Assembly (NCBI RefSeq): GCF_019443105.1
Contig: NZ_JAHZIJ010000002.1
Location: 310,001-374,000, forward strand
DNA from: Paenibacillus oenotherae
GTDB lineage: Bacteria; Bacillota; Bacilli; Paenibacillales; Paenibacillaceae
DNA: 64,000 nucleotides
Direction of reading: 5' to 3'
Under the pieces are notes generated by a model. The model saw only the letters and a program-made list of their open reading frames with translations. It did not search any database and was not told the DNA's origin. A program made the translations under genes and the position numbers. How positions within the stretch are numbered: position 1 is the first letter of the stretch; every line of letters starts with the position of its first letter. Positions 9,489 to 17,844 of the stretch are shown piece after piece.

Positions 9489-9845
9489 TTACTTTTCGCA
9501 ATAATTCCCGAGATGTTCATCCAATGCAGAGTAGGTAATGCTCCAATGTGAAGCATGCCAGACAATTTTCCCTTTATCCACCAGAATCGCTTGCGGCGAT
9601 TCATGCTTCAGCCCCAGTGTAACGGCTACCGCATCTGAAACAGGACGCTCTTCCACAACATATACAAACGCACAATCAACAAGAAGACTGCTGGCATCTT
9701 CAATCCAATTGGCAAGCTCGTCATAAGCGCCTGCGCTAACGGGACAGCGGGTGCTATGCTTGAACAGAAGCAGAGGCCTCTCCCAAGTCGCCTCATAGGC
9801 GCCAGCCCATTGCTCCACCAGCTTCAAAGAAGGGATTCCAATCAT
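9489..9845 (-). CDS. ytxJ: Monothiol bacilliredoxin-like protein YtxJ
   Basis: Thioredoxin-fold protein of the bacillithiol system, thought to reduce or carry bacillithiol-modified thiols. The single active-site cysteine is in HSTRCPVSAGAYDE near the N-terminus; the conserved ESPQAILVDKGKIVWHASHW segment holds the cis-Pro side of the fold. Start chosen at ATG 9845 (MIGIPSLKLVEQW) because GGAAGGGGAG ends 5-6 nt upstream; a GTG at 9863 would lie within that ribosome site. About 118 aa. It lies 71 bp upstream of ccpA, as ytxJ does in B. subtilis. Confidence 0.85.
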   Translation of the reverse strand: MIGIPSLKLVEQWAGAYEATWERPLLLFKHSTRCPVSAGAYDELANWIEDASSLLVDCAFVYVVEERPVSDAVAVTLGLKHESPQAILVDKGKIVWHASHWSITYSALDEHLGNYCEK

Positions 9846-9876
9846 GATCATCTCCCCTTCCACGCTATCTTAGTGA

Positions 9877-10290
9877 CTATGGCTGAAGAACCGTACGGCT
9901 CAATTGGCCTAATCGCTTATGTATATCGCTAAGCCAAGCCTCATCGTTAAGAGATTTGGCAACACTATATAGATCAAGCAGCATATTTATGCGATCCTCG
10001 GTAAGCCGTCTGACGACAGCAAGATCATATCGCTTGCGGTCGTGGTAAGCCTCTACCAACAAATTAGCCCATTCGTTCCACTCGTTAAACAGATAGGTCT
10101 GCTTCACTGGCTTAGCCCCAAGTTTGCCGATCAACCCCGTCAAATCAAGCTTAGCCTCGGGAAACACCTCGCTCTTATTGCAAGAAGAACAAGAATAGAC
10201 AGGAACATTATCAATCTCTACTTTGCCTGAATAGATGACTGTACGCAGTTTTATCGGCATCATATCACCGCAAGAACAACGTTTGTGCAA
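9877..10290 (-). CDS. YgiT-like zinc-ribbon protein of unknown function
   Basis: 137 aa. Two cysteine pairs near the N-terminus (CSCG at ~5-8 and CSSCN at ~34-38) separated by a short beta segment resemble a YgiT-type zinc finger. The rest is a helical domain rich in Arg/Glu/Leu (ESPECIALLY residues ~85-135). Start is TTG 10290, spaced 9 nt from AAGGAG; no ATG suits better. It precedes ytxJ and ccpA with 31 bp before ytxJ, so co-transcription is likely. No HigA/MqsA-type antitoxin HTH can be seen, so a toxin-antitoxin role is not supported. Confidence 0.65.
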   Translation of the reverse strand: MHKRCSCGDMMPIKLRTVIYSGKVEIDNVPVYSCSSCNKSEVFPEAKLDLTGLIGKLGAKPVKQTYLFNEWNEWANLLVEAYHDRKRYDLAVVRRLTEDRINMLLDLYSVAKSLNDEAWLSDIHKRLGQLSRTVLQP

Positions 10291-10460
10291 GTATGGTCAC
10301 TCCTTATAAAACTAGCATCGCAAGCAGGTTCTGCCAGCCGCTTCAGGCTTCAACAACTGTCTTTTATTGCAAAGACAGACCTGCTCGAAGATAAGGTATT
10401 CGACCCATTCCAGACAAAGTCCTTCTTCGTATAATTATGTAATTATTTACACCGATGAAC

Positions 10461-10907
10461 TTAATATGCCAGTCTTCTCCATCTCCTCCTGATAGCGGGT
10501 ATGGCGATTACGAGAACAGCTATGGCCGCACCGATGCAATCATTGCGAATATCCCATAGATCAGGCGAGCGCCCCCCCACGAACGATTGATGATATTCAT
10601 CGGTAACGCCATAGATGCCGCAGATAGCCACAATCAACAGCTTGCCCTTCCAGCTGTCCCCCCTGGCGCCAAAGCCGTAATCCAGAGCAAGCGCAAGCCC
10701 AAAATAAGCGACAAAATGCCCCCAATCAAAGCTCTGCATAGCGGGGAATAACTTCTGAAACCAGGGCAGCACCGAATTGAGGTCATCGCCTGAACGCGAT
10801 GAGAACATATAAATCGTTGCCATTACCGCAAGCGCCGGTATAAACCGCCATTTGCTCCGTCTGCTCCCAGCTTGCTTAGAAAGGTTGTTAGAATAGGTTT
10901 GCTTCAT
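10461..10907 (-). CDS. VanZ-like membrane protein
   Basis: 148 aa, four predicted membrane segments. The family signature is clear: an N-terminal YMFSSRSGDD, a middle HFVAYFGLALAL, and GVTDEYHQSFVGGRSPDLWD followed by NDCIGAAIA. VanZ-family proteins are integral membrane proteins; VanZ itself gives low teicoplanin resistance, but most homologues have no known function. Start ATG 10907 has GGAGAA just upstream. Divergent from the PfpI-like gene with only 49 bp between starts. Confidence 0.85.
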   Translation of the reverse strand: MKQTYSNNLSKQAGSRRSKWRFIPALAVMATIYMFSSRSGDDLNSVLPWFQKLFPAMQSFDWGHFVAYFGLALALDYGFGARGDSWKGKLLIVAICGIYGVTDEYHQSFVGGRSPDLWDIRNDCIGAAIAVLVIAIPAIRRRWRRLAY

Positions 10908-10956
10908 TCATTCTCCTTCGATACAATTAATGTGATAGGCCATTATAAGGAGGGTT

Positions 10957-11487
10957 ATGACCATGACATTGCAAGGCAAAGTAGTCATCTGTCTGTTGGA
11001 CGATGAATTTGAAGATTTAGAGCTCTGGTATCCGGTATACCGCGTTCGTGAAGAAGGCGCGACTGTACGATTCGCAGGACCGGAGAAGAACCGTACCCAT
11101 ATCGGCAAATACGGCGTGCCTGCCAAAGCGGACATGTCGTTCGACGAGATAGACAGCAATGCGATCGACGGCCTCCTCGTGCCGGGCGGCTGGGCGCCAG
11201 ACAAGCTGCGCCGTTACCCCAAGGTTCTGGAGGTAGTAAAGGAGCTGGATAGCGCGCGCAAGCCAATCGGGCAAATCTGCCACGCAGGCTGGGTGCTCAT
11301 ATCGGCGAAAATATTGGATGGCCGCAAGGTTACTTCAACGCCAGGCATCCGGGATGACATGGAGAATGCGGGCGCTACCTGGATCGATGAGCCGGTTGTT
11401 GTTGATGGCAATATTGTCTCTTCGCGCCGGCCGCCGGATCTCCCGCCTTATGCCAAGGCATTTGTTGACGCGCTGCGCGAATCGTAG
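10957..11487 (+). CDS. DJ-1/PfpI-family protein (YraA/YfkM-type general stress protein)
   Basis: 176 aa, single DJ-1/PfpI domain. The nucleophile elbow GQICHAGWVL places Cys 108 next to His 109, and the N-terminal DDEFEDLELWYP carries the conserved acidic residue. LLVPGGWAPDKLR is the family oxyanion segment. Members include intracellular peptidase-like and glyoxalase/deglycase-like enzymes; which activity applies here cannot be read from sequence. Start ATG 10957 follows AAGGAGGG. Its 3' end overlaps that of convergent ptsI by 40 bp. Confidence 0.88.
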   Translation: MTMTLQGKVVICLLDDEFEDLELWYPVYRVREEGATVRFAGPEKNRTHIGKYGVPAKADMSFDEIDSNAIDGLLVPGGWAPDKLRRYPKVLEVVKELDSARKPIGQICHAGWVLISAKILDGRKVTSTPGIRDDMENAGATWIDEPVVVDGNIVSSRRPPDLPPYAKAFVDALRES

Positions 11488-13196
11488 CCTTTTGCAAGCA
11501 CCTCATGTATTGCTGTACTAGTACTGCAAGCCAGAATTTGTTGAAATGTGGAACGGCTGTCTTCCTGCTCCAGGCAGAGCAGCCGTTCTTTTATTGGCAG
11601 AATTGCATTGGATGACATGCTGAGCTCATCGACATCAAGCGCAAGCCAGATCGGTAGCGCACGCAGATCTCCTGCCATCTCCCCGCATACCCCAACATGA
11701 ATGTTCGCGCGCTTCGCCGCTTCAACCGTTTGCTTCAGCATTCTGATTACAGCCGGATGGAAAGGCTCATACATATGCGAGATTTGATCATTCATGCGAT
11801 CCACTGCCAATGTGAATTGAACGAGATCATTCGTCCCGATACTGAAGAAATCGACTTCCTCCGCTAGCAGATCAGCAATCATAACCGCTGCCGGCAGCTC
11901 AATCATGATGCCGACCTCGATATTGTCCCGATAACGGTGACCCGTCTCCGCCAGCTCACGCTTCGCTTCATCAAGCAGCGCATTGGCCGCGCGAACCTCA
12001 TCAATAGAGGAAATAAGCGGGTACATGATCTTGACCTCTCCATAGCAGCTGGCGCGCAGGATAGCTCTCAATTGCGTTTTGAACAGATCGGTTTTGTCCA
12101 GACAGATCCTTATCGCCCGATAGCCCAGGAACGGATTCTCTTCCTCCGGCAGCTCGAAATAATCCAGATGTTTGTCCCCGCCTATATCCAGCGTCCGGAT
12201 AATAAGCGGCTTGCCCTCCAGCTTCTCGGCTACACTTCGGTAAACCTCGAACTGCTCCTCCTCCTGCGGCAGCCGGTTGCGATCCATGTACAGAAACTCT
12301 GTCCGGAACAAGCCGACGCCATCAGTACCGCTGCTAAGAGCGACATCCAGCTCCTTGAGCGAGCTGATATTGGCAGCCAGCTCCATCTCCTTGCCATCCT
12401 TGGTCATCGGCTTAATATCAATAATATCTTTGAGCCGCTGCGTCGCTTCCTGATGACGGGATTGCAGCTCGGAATATTGCCTGGTCAGCTTCTCATCCGG
12501 CTCCAGGTGCACAACACCTGTCGCGCCGTCCAGTATGAGATAGTCGCCTGTCTGGATGAAGGTGTCCTCCAGCTTGGACTCAAGACCTACAACAAGCGGA
12601 ATGCCGAGCGCCCGAGCCATGATGGAAGAATGCGAGGTCGTACTTCCCGCGAGCGTCGCAATGCCCAGCACATGATTGGGATTGAGATGGGCCAGTTGCG
12701 ATGGAGACAGTTCCTTCGCCACCAGGATGAAGGGCTGTGTATCGGATGGGAGCGTAATTTCGGGCGCACCAAGCAAGTGCTTGAGCAGCCGATTGCCCAC
12801 ATCTTTAATGTCAAGCGCACGTTCCTTCATATACTCATCATCGAGCAGATCGAACATTGTAACAAAATGATCGATCGCTTCCTTGACCGCTACTTCAGCT
12901 GCTTTATATTGACGCTGGATAATACCTTGAATTTCATTCATAAAAACAGGATCTTCCAATATGGCCAGGTGAGCGTCGAAAATATAGCTTTCTTCTGTTC
13001 CGACTACTTCCCGCAGCTCATCCTTCATCTGCTCAATCTCAACCTTGGAAGTGCGAATACCTTCATACAAACGATCAAACTCGCGCGCCAAATCGGCCAC
13101 GTCGATTTTTTGCTCCGGTAAATCCCATTCCCAGTTCGGCAGTACGAACGCTTTCCCTATTGCAATACCGACTGAGGCTCCTATTCCTTGAATCAC
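11448..13196 (-). CDS. ptsI: Phosphoenolpyruvate-protein phosphotransferase, PTS enzyme I
   Basis: First PTS component: takes phosphate from PEP and passes it to HPr. The phospho-accepting His is His 189 in AGSTTSHSSI when translation starts at GTG 13196; the PEP-binding region has RTEFLYMDR, GTNDLVQFTLAVDR and GVCGEMAGD with the active-site Cys. About 582 aa, normal length. GTG 13196 overlaps the stop of the upstream EIICBA gene (GTGA, 13193-13196), so the two are translationally coupled. Longer in-frame extensions into the EIICBA gene are unlikely. No ptsH lies between or after them, unlike B. subtilis ptsGHI, so HPr must come from elsewhere. Confidence 0.95.
   Translation of the reverse strand: MIQGIGASVGIAIGKAFVLPNWEWDLPEQKIDVADLAREFDRLYEGIRTSKVEIEQMKDELREVVGTEESYIFDAHLAILEDPVFMNEIQGIIQRQYKAAEVAVKEAIDHFVTMFDLLDDEYMKERALDIKDVGNRLLKHLLGAPEITLPSDTQPFILVAKELSPSQLAHLNPNHVLGIATLAGSTTSHSSIMARALGIPLVVGLESKLEDTFIQTGDYLILDGATGVVHLEPDEKLTRQYSELQSRHQEATQRLKDIIDIKPMTKDGKEMELAANISSLKELDVALSSGTDGVGLFRTEFLYMDRNRLPQEEEQFEVYRSVAEKLEGKPLIIRTLDIGGDKHLDYFELPEEENPFLGYRAIRICLDKTDLFKTQLRAILRASCYGEVKIMYPLISSIDEVRAANALLDEAKRELAETGHRYRDNIEVGIMIELPAAVMIADLLAEEVDFFSIGTNDLVQFTLAVDRMNDQISHMYEPFHPAVIRMLKQTVEAAKRANIHVGVCGEMAGDLRALPIWLALDVDELSMSSNAILPIKERLLCLEQEDSRSTFQQILACSTSTAIHEVLAKGYDSRSASTNALA
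11551..11595 (+). terminator. Possible terminator of the PfpI-like gene inside the 3' end of ptsI
   Basis: GAACGGCTG (11551-11559) pairs with CAGCCGTTC (11580-11588), followed by TTTTATT on the plus strand. It lies 64 bp after the PfpI-like stop but is within ptsI coding sequence on the other strand, so the hairpin could also be chance. Confidence 0.45.
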
Positions 13197-15079
13197 TCCG
13201 TATCCCCTCCAACGCTTCTCTCTTTCAGAACGACTGACATTACCGAGGTTTGGCCGCGATTGACGCTTTTGAACGGCGCATAGCTCCAAGACTGAATCCG
13301 GTCCGCATTCGTAATGACCATTGGCGTAGCCAGCGACTTGCCGCTTTGACGTATAAGCTGCAGGTCAAACTTAATCAGCAGCTGGCCTGGAACGACCTCG
13401 TCGCCCTCTTTGACGGCTGCGGCGAATCCCTTGCCTTTCATCTGGGACGTGTCGATTCCGATATGCAGCAGAACCTCAAGCCCCTCCGGTGTTCGAATGC
13501 CGATTGCATGCATGGACGGGTATACGTGGATCACTTTGCCGCTTACCGGCGACACAAGCTCTCCCCTGTCCGGCATAAACGCGACACCTTCACCAACAAG
13601 CTTGCCGGCAAAAATCGGATCCGGCACCTCGCTCAGCGCAATCATCCTTCCCTGCATCGGCGAGCTGAAGGATACCCGCGATATGTCACGCTGTATCACC
13701 TTGTGCATCTCCTCGCGTATCAGCTCCGAATAGGTGCCGAATACGATCTGCACATTGCCCCCGCCCAGCCTGATAACGCCCGCTGCTCCCAGATGCTTGA
13801 GCGCTTTGATGTCGATTCTTTTGTCGTTGACCACCTTCAGCCTGAGGCGCGTTATGCAAGCCTCCATCTTGTGAATGTTCTCCTTGCCGCCGATTGCCTG
13901 CAGAATAAGCGGTGCCCGGTAGGGAATATCGCCCGCCCATTCGTCCAGATGCGAGCCTTCCTCGCGGCCTGGCGTCGGGATGCGGAACCTGCGTATCGCC
14001 CAGCGGAACAGAACGTAATAGACCAGTCCAAAAATAATGCCTATCGGTATGAGCAGCCATCCTTTTGTAGCGAGATGCTCGTTAATTGAGAAATCAATCG
14101 CTCCCGCCGAGAAGGAGAAGCCGTGCCGGATGCCCAGCTCATAGGTCAGCCACATCATAAAGCCCGAAAGCAGGGCGTGAACGACAAAGAGATAAGGCGC
14201 AACGAACAGGAACGCAAACTCAACAGGCTCCGTCACCCCTGTCAGGAATGACGCAAGCGCCGCAGTCAGAAAAGTTTTGCGTATCTTGGGCTTCAGATCC
14301 TCTCTCGCTTCATGGATAATCGCAAATGCGATCGCCGGAAGAGCGAACATCATCGTCGGATACAAGCCTGCCATGAATGCGCCCGCAGATGGATCACCCG
14401 CGAAGAAGCGAGGCAAATCACCGAATACCATGCCTCCATCCGTCTCATAGCCGCCAACCTGGAACCAGAATACATGGCTGACAAGATGATGCAGTCCGAA
14501 TACGACCAATATGCGCAGGACGAACCCGAATAAGAAGACGCCAAAACCGCCTCCGGACGAAACAACATCGCCAAGTTCGATCAGTGCATGATGCAAATTG
14601 GGCGCTTGCTTCACCATCACAATGCCCCAGATGACGGAAAACACACTTACGACAAGCGGCACGAAACGGGGACCGCCGAAAAATTGTATGTATTCAGGGA
14701 ATTTGATCGACTTGAACTGCTCATGGAAGATACTCGTTACAAGACCGATAACAACACCGGTAAATACGGTCGGTTCAAGCTCATAATGACTGGAATTGAT
14801 AATGCCCGTATATATAAACATTCCTGCCAGCGCCGCAAGCCCTGCTGCGCCAGCATTGCTCGTCATCCCCATGGCGATGCCGAACGCGAACAAATAAGGC
14901 AAAAACGCGAATAACGCTTCTCCCGCCGTTTGAAGATGTCCCGGTATCTCCGGCATTCCGAACTCCGCCCAAGGCAGCACGCTCAAGCACAGGAATATAG
15001 CCGCTCCAGGCAGCACAATCATCGGCAGCATCATAGAGCGTCCCAACTGCTGCAGGTGACCCATTATGTTCATTCGCAT
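13193..15079 (-). CDS. PTS EIICBA permease, N-acetylglucosamine (NagE)-like
   Basis: Imports and phosphorylates a hexose or amino sugar. 628 aa in the order IIC (1-~385), IIB (~395-475), IIA (~485-625). IIB carries the phospho-Cys in EACITRLR (Cys 408); IIA carries the phospho-His in VLLHIGIDT (His 539). IIC motifs GDLPRFFAGDPSAGAFM, ASFLTGVTEPVEF and HGFSFSAGAIDF recall E. coli NagE more than PtsG, which reads TSFSHGLIDF there. I therefore infer N-acetylglucosamine, with glucose as the alternative. Starts ATG 15079 or 15073, behind AGGAGAGGAGGA. ptsI follows with a 4-nt overlap. Confidence 0.85.
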   Translation of the reverse strand: MRMNIMGHLQQLGRSMMLPMIVLPGAAIFLCLSVLPWAEFGMPEIPGHLQTAGEALFAFLPYLFAFGIAMGMTSNAGAAGLAALAGMFIYTGIINSSHYELEPTVFTGVVIGLVTSIFHEQFKSIKFPEYIQFFGGPRFVPLVVSVFSVIWGIVMVKQAPNLHHALIELGDVVSSGGGFGVFLFGFVLRILVVFGLHHLVSHVFWFQVGGYETDGGMVFGDLPRFFAGDPSAGAFMAGLYPTMMFALPAIAFAIIHEAREDLKPKIRKTFLTAALASFLTGVTEPVEFAFLFVAPYLFVVHALLSGFMMWLTYELGIRHGFSFSAGAIDFSINEHLATKGWLLIPIGIIFGLVYYVLFRWAIRRFRIPTPGREEGSHLDEWAGDIPYRAPLILQAIGGKENIHKMEACITRLRLKVVNDKRIDIKALKHLGAAGVIRLGGGNVQIVFGTYSELIREEMHKVIQRDISRVSFSSPMQGRMIALSEVPDPIFAGKLVGEGVAFMPDRGELVSPVSGKVIHVYPSMHAIGIRTPEGLEVLLHIGIDTSQMKGKGFAAAVKEGDEVVPGQLLIKFDLQLIRQSGKSLATPMVITNADRIQSWSYAPFKSVNRGQTSVMSVVLKERSVGGDTE

Positions 15080-15143
15080 TCCTCCTCTCCTACTCCGCTC
15101 TATGAACTCTAATTAAAGAGTAAGGTTTTCATTCTCCTTTGTC

Positions 15144-15178
15144 AAAAGAAAACGGCGGACCTCAATAGTCCGCCGCTT
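15144..15178 (-). terminator. Terminator after the Q-rich repeat protein gene
   Basis: On the minus strand GCGGCGGAC...GTCCGCCG (arms 15153-15160 and 15168-15175) is followed by TTTTCTTTT. It separates this gene from the nagE-ptsI unit. Confidence 0.75.
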
Positions 15179-15206
15179 GTCCTCCGAGCCGGGCTCAGAC
15201 GCCGCC

Positions 15207-15932
15207 CTAGAAACGTTGCAGAAATCCGCTGTTCATGCCGTAGCCGCCTTGCTGGGCGGACTGGAATTGGCCGCCGCTCTGCTGCGAGCCTGCGCTGTAA
15301 CCAAGCTTCGAGAGTACCGGACCGCTGTTGGCTGCCGAATTCGTAGCTTGGTAAACAGGATTGTAAGGCGTTGCAGCATGTGCGTTTCCAGCGAAGCTGC
15401 TCGTGCCGAAGGATTGCCCGCTCTGCTGGTTCTGATTGAAGCTATAGCTCTGCTGCTGCGGTTGTTGAAATTGCTGTCCGTATTGGGAACCAGCTGCATG
15501 ATAATCCTGCCCAACCGAATATCCCACATGGGAAATAACCGGCTGCTGCTGTTGCTGTGATCCAATCGGTCTTGCTTGATTGGTATAGCTCGAACTGATC
15601 GATGTCGTCGTTCCCGTCGGGTAGAAATCCTGACCTGCCTGATACCCGACATGGGAGATGACAGGACCAACATTGCTGTTCGCATTGCCATATGCATTGT
15701 TCTGTGCAAATGCATGAGTGGAGGAGGTGCTGCCATAGCTTTGCTGAGGCGCCGCGGAATAACCTGTATGGGCAATCACCGGGCTGCTGCCTGCAAAAGC
15801 ATTCTTAGGCAGTCCTTGATAATGCGATTGTACATAACCAGCGGGCTGGTATCGGTTCTGAAAGTTCGACTGCTGCTGGTTGAACAGCTGTTGGTTCTGA
15901 AATTGGCCTTGCTGATTCGACATCGGGTTCAC
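15207..15932 (-). CDS. Gln/Asn/Ser-rich protein with four PVISHVGY repeats
   Basis: About 241 aa, not recognised. Composition is dominated by Gln, Asn, Ser, Gly and Tyr with almost no charge. Four spaced copies of a motif occur: SPVIAHTGYSA, GPVISHVGYQAGQD, QPVISHVGYSVGQD and GPVLSKLGYSAGSQ (consensus xPV[IL]xHxGYxxG), separated by QQ/QN-rich linkers of 25-50 residues. No signal peptide or membrane segment. Start GTG 15932 fits AAGGAGGAC 7 nt upstream; an in-frame TTG at 15956 lies before that site. Low-complexity repeats of this type are typical of spore-coat or other self-assembling surface proteins in bacilli, but that is only a guess. It has its own terminator. Confidence 0.75.
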   Translation of the reverse strand: MNPMSNQQGQFQNQQLFNQQQSNFQNRYQPAGYVQSHYQGLPKNAFAGSSPVIAHTGYSAAPQQSYGSTSSTHAFAQNNAYGNANSNVGPVISHVGYQAGQDFYPTGTTTSISSSYTNQARPIGSQQQQQPVISHVGYSVGQDYHAAGSQYGQQFQQPQQQSYSFNQNQQSGQSFGTSSFAGNAHAATPYNPVYQATNSAANSGPVLSKLGYSAGSQQSGGQFQSAQQGGYGMNSGFLQRF

Positions 15933-16042
15933 GGGTTGTCCTCCTTGAAATGGCAAGATGTAGGCTCCTTATGGCCAGCACTGCGCTGTGTCCACTTCCA
16001 AGCCTCTCTTAGTTTGAGGAAGACAACCCTTTTTTATAACCG

Positions 16043-16477
16043 TCAGGATTTGGATTTCCCTTGAGGCAAGAGGATGGCATCCTCTACCTTGATACAGCGA
16101 TCCATAACCACTTGAAGACCGCCCCGCTCTGCAATTGCCGCTGTCTCGTCATTGGCAATTCCAAGCTGCAGCCAGATGGCTCCTGCGCCAATAGCTGCTG
16201 CTTCCTCGGCGACTGGAGGCGTATGCTCGCTGCGGCGAAAAACATTAACAATGTCTACCTTCTCCGGGATATCTTTGAGAGAGGCGTAACTCTTCTCCCC
16301 CAAAATCTGGTCAGCATTGGGATTGACGGGAATAATCCGGTATCCCTTCGCCTGCATCGCCTCAGCTACCATATAGGATACCCGGTCCGGCTTATCGGAC
16401 AAGCCGACTACTGCAATGGTATGCGTGTTTTCGAGCAACCGTTTAATCTCTTCGCGTGATGGATTCTCGTATGCCAT
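16043..16477 (-). CDS. CoA-binding domain protein (YccU/YneT-like)
   Basis: About 144 aa, single Rossmann-like CoA-binding domain as in succinyl-CoA synthetase alpha. Motifs: TIAVVGLSDKPDR with the glycine-rich turn, YRIIPVNPN, VDIVNVFRRSEH and AIWLQLGI. Members of this stand-alone family bind CoA or nucleotide, but the physiological role is unknown. Start ATG 16477 (MAYENPSREE) is preferred over an upstream ATG that falls inside the ribosome site AAAGGATG. It lies downstream of aroA with 39 bp between them. Confidence 0.88.
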   Translation of the reverse strand: MAYENPSREEIKRLLENTHTIAVVGLSDKPDRVSYMVAEAMQAKGYRIIPVNPNADQILGEKSYASLKDIPEKVDIVNVFRRSEHTPPVAEEAAAIGAGAIWLQLGIANDETAAIAERGGLQVVMDRCIKVEDAILLPQGKSKS

Positions 16478-16516
16478 GTGGTTCCACACATCCTTTCAGC
16501 AACTGCTGTGTTCTGT

Positions 16517-17809
16517 TTATTCCACCCACTCGACATTGGCACCCAATGCCTTGAGGTGATCAAAGAAGATCGGGTATGACTTGGCGACATGATGCGCATC
16601 GCGAATTCGCAGCGGCTGCTTCGCGCGAAGCCCTACGACTGTGAGCGCCATAATAACCCGATGGTCATAGTGTGCGTTAATTTCCACTCCGCCTTCCACG
16701 CCTTCCGGACGGCCGTGAACAATAATTTCGCTGCGGCGCTCTTCCACGTTCGCGCCTGCTTTGCGAAGTTCGTTCAAATAATCGGTAATACGGTCGCATT
16801 CCTTATACCGCAAATTCTCTACATCATAGAAGCGCGAAGTGCCTTCCGCGAACACGGCTGCCGCAACCATCGCAAGCACTGCGTCGGTCGCTTTGTCACC
16901 GTCGAATTCAAGCGCCTTGAGATTGCCGTTGCCCTGTACGTGAACGATGCCGTTCTCATGTGTCAACGGAACCTCCATTGCGCGCAGAACGTCGATGATT
17001 GCCCGTTCTCCCTGCTTGCTCTTCTCTTCCAGGCGATGAACGATAATATCCGAATTCGTAACAGCCGCAGCAGCAAGAATGGCCGCGGAGCCCGGATAAT
17101 CGCCCTGCACGATATATTTCTTCGCTTCATAGCGCTGACGTCCCGCGATACGATAATGCATCAGATCCTCGCTTGCTTCGATCACGATGCCTGCCTGCTC
17201 CAGCACCTCAAGCGTCTGGCCCACAACGACCTTGGATTTCAGATCATGCAGCACTTCGATCTCGCTATCCTCTTCCAGCAGTGGAGTCAGGAACAGGAGC
17301 GCGCTAAGGAATTGGGAGCTTACGCTGCCGGATACTGTAATTTTGCCGCCGCGCGGCTTGCCGCCACGAATCGTGATCGGCAGCTTGCCCTCCCGATGGG
17401 TAACCTCAACGCCTAGCTGGCCAAGTGCATCGATCAAGTCATCATGCGGACGTTTGCCCAGTGAATCCGGGTAACGGTTGATGAATGTCACCTCAGGGCT
17501 CAGTGCAGCAATCGCCATCAAGAATCGAAGAACGGCGCCCGCGTTGCCTACATCCAGCTCCTTCACATCCTTCGGATTGCGTCCGAAGCCAGTGATGACG
17601 ATTTTCTCCTCATCTTCTTCGATGGTGGCGCCAAGATCGCGAATACAACGGCGCATCGCATCGCTGTCCTCGCTATGAGCCGGATAGTAAATCGTGCTTG
17701 TGCCTTCCGCAAGCGCTGCGACCAGCAGATAGCGGGTCGTGTAATTTTTGGAGGAGAGCGCTTGAATTTCACCTTGAAGACGGGGGGTAGGGGTAACAAT
17801 AACGTCCAT
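16517..17809 (-). CDS. aroA: 3-phosphoshikimate 1-carboxyvinyltransferase (EPSP synthase)
   Basis: Sixth step of the shikimate pathway: joins PEP to shikimate-3-phosphate. 430 aa, usual length. Substrate-binding motifs: SKNYTTR (20-26) in place of the common SKS..R, GNAGAVLRF (88-96), SSQFLSALL, DYPGSAAILAAA, FDGDKATDAVLAM and NLRYKECDRI. In the PEP-site motif the E. coli Thr97 and Pro101 positions are Ala92 and Phe96 here, which is unusual (see findings). The in-frame ATG 17809 is the obvious start. aroK lies 0.8 kb upstream on the same strand, separated by two crcB genes. Confidence 0.93.
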   Translation of the reverse strand: MDVIVTPTPRLQGEIQALSSKNYTTRYLLVAALAEGTSTIYYPAHSEDSDAMRRCIRDLGATIEEDEEKIVITGFGRNPKDVKELDVGNAGAVLRFLMAIAALSPEVTFINRYPDSLGKRPHDDLIDALGQLGVEVTHREGKLPITIRGGKPRGGKITVSGSVSSQFLSALLFLTPLLEEDSEIEVLHDLKSKVVVGQTLEVLEQAGIVIEASEDLMHYRIAGRQRYEAKKYIVQGDYPGSAAILAAAAVTNSDIIVHRLEEKSKQGERAIIDVLRAMEVPLTHENGIVHVQGNGNLKALEFDGDKATDAVLAMVAAAVFAEGTSRFYDVENLRYKECDRITDYLNELRKAGANVEERRSEIIVHGRPEGVEGGVEINAHYDHRVIMALTVVGLRAKQPLRIRDAHHVAKSYPIFFDHLKALGANVEWVE

Positions 17810-17844
17810 TATTTCCTTCTCCTTTATAAATAAAGTATCTGTAT

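Noticed and set aside
9877-10290. MqsA-type antitoxin
   Set aside because: Only the zinc-ribbon half resembles YgiT; there is no helix-turn-helix and no toxin partner.
11937-13121. 394-codon plus-strand frame opposite ptsI
   Set aside because: Antisense shadow of a strongly conserved gene; composition follows the complementary codons.
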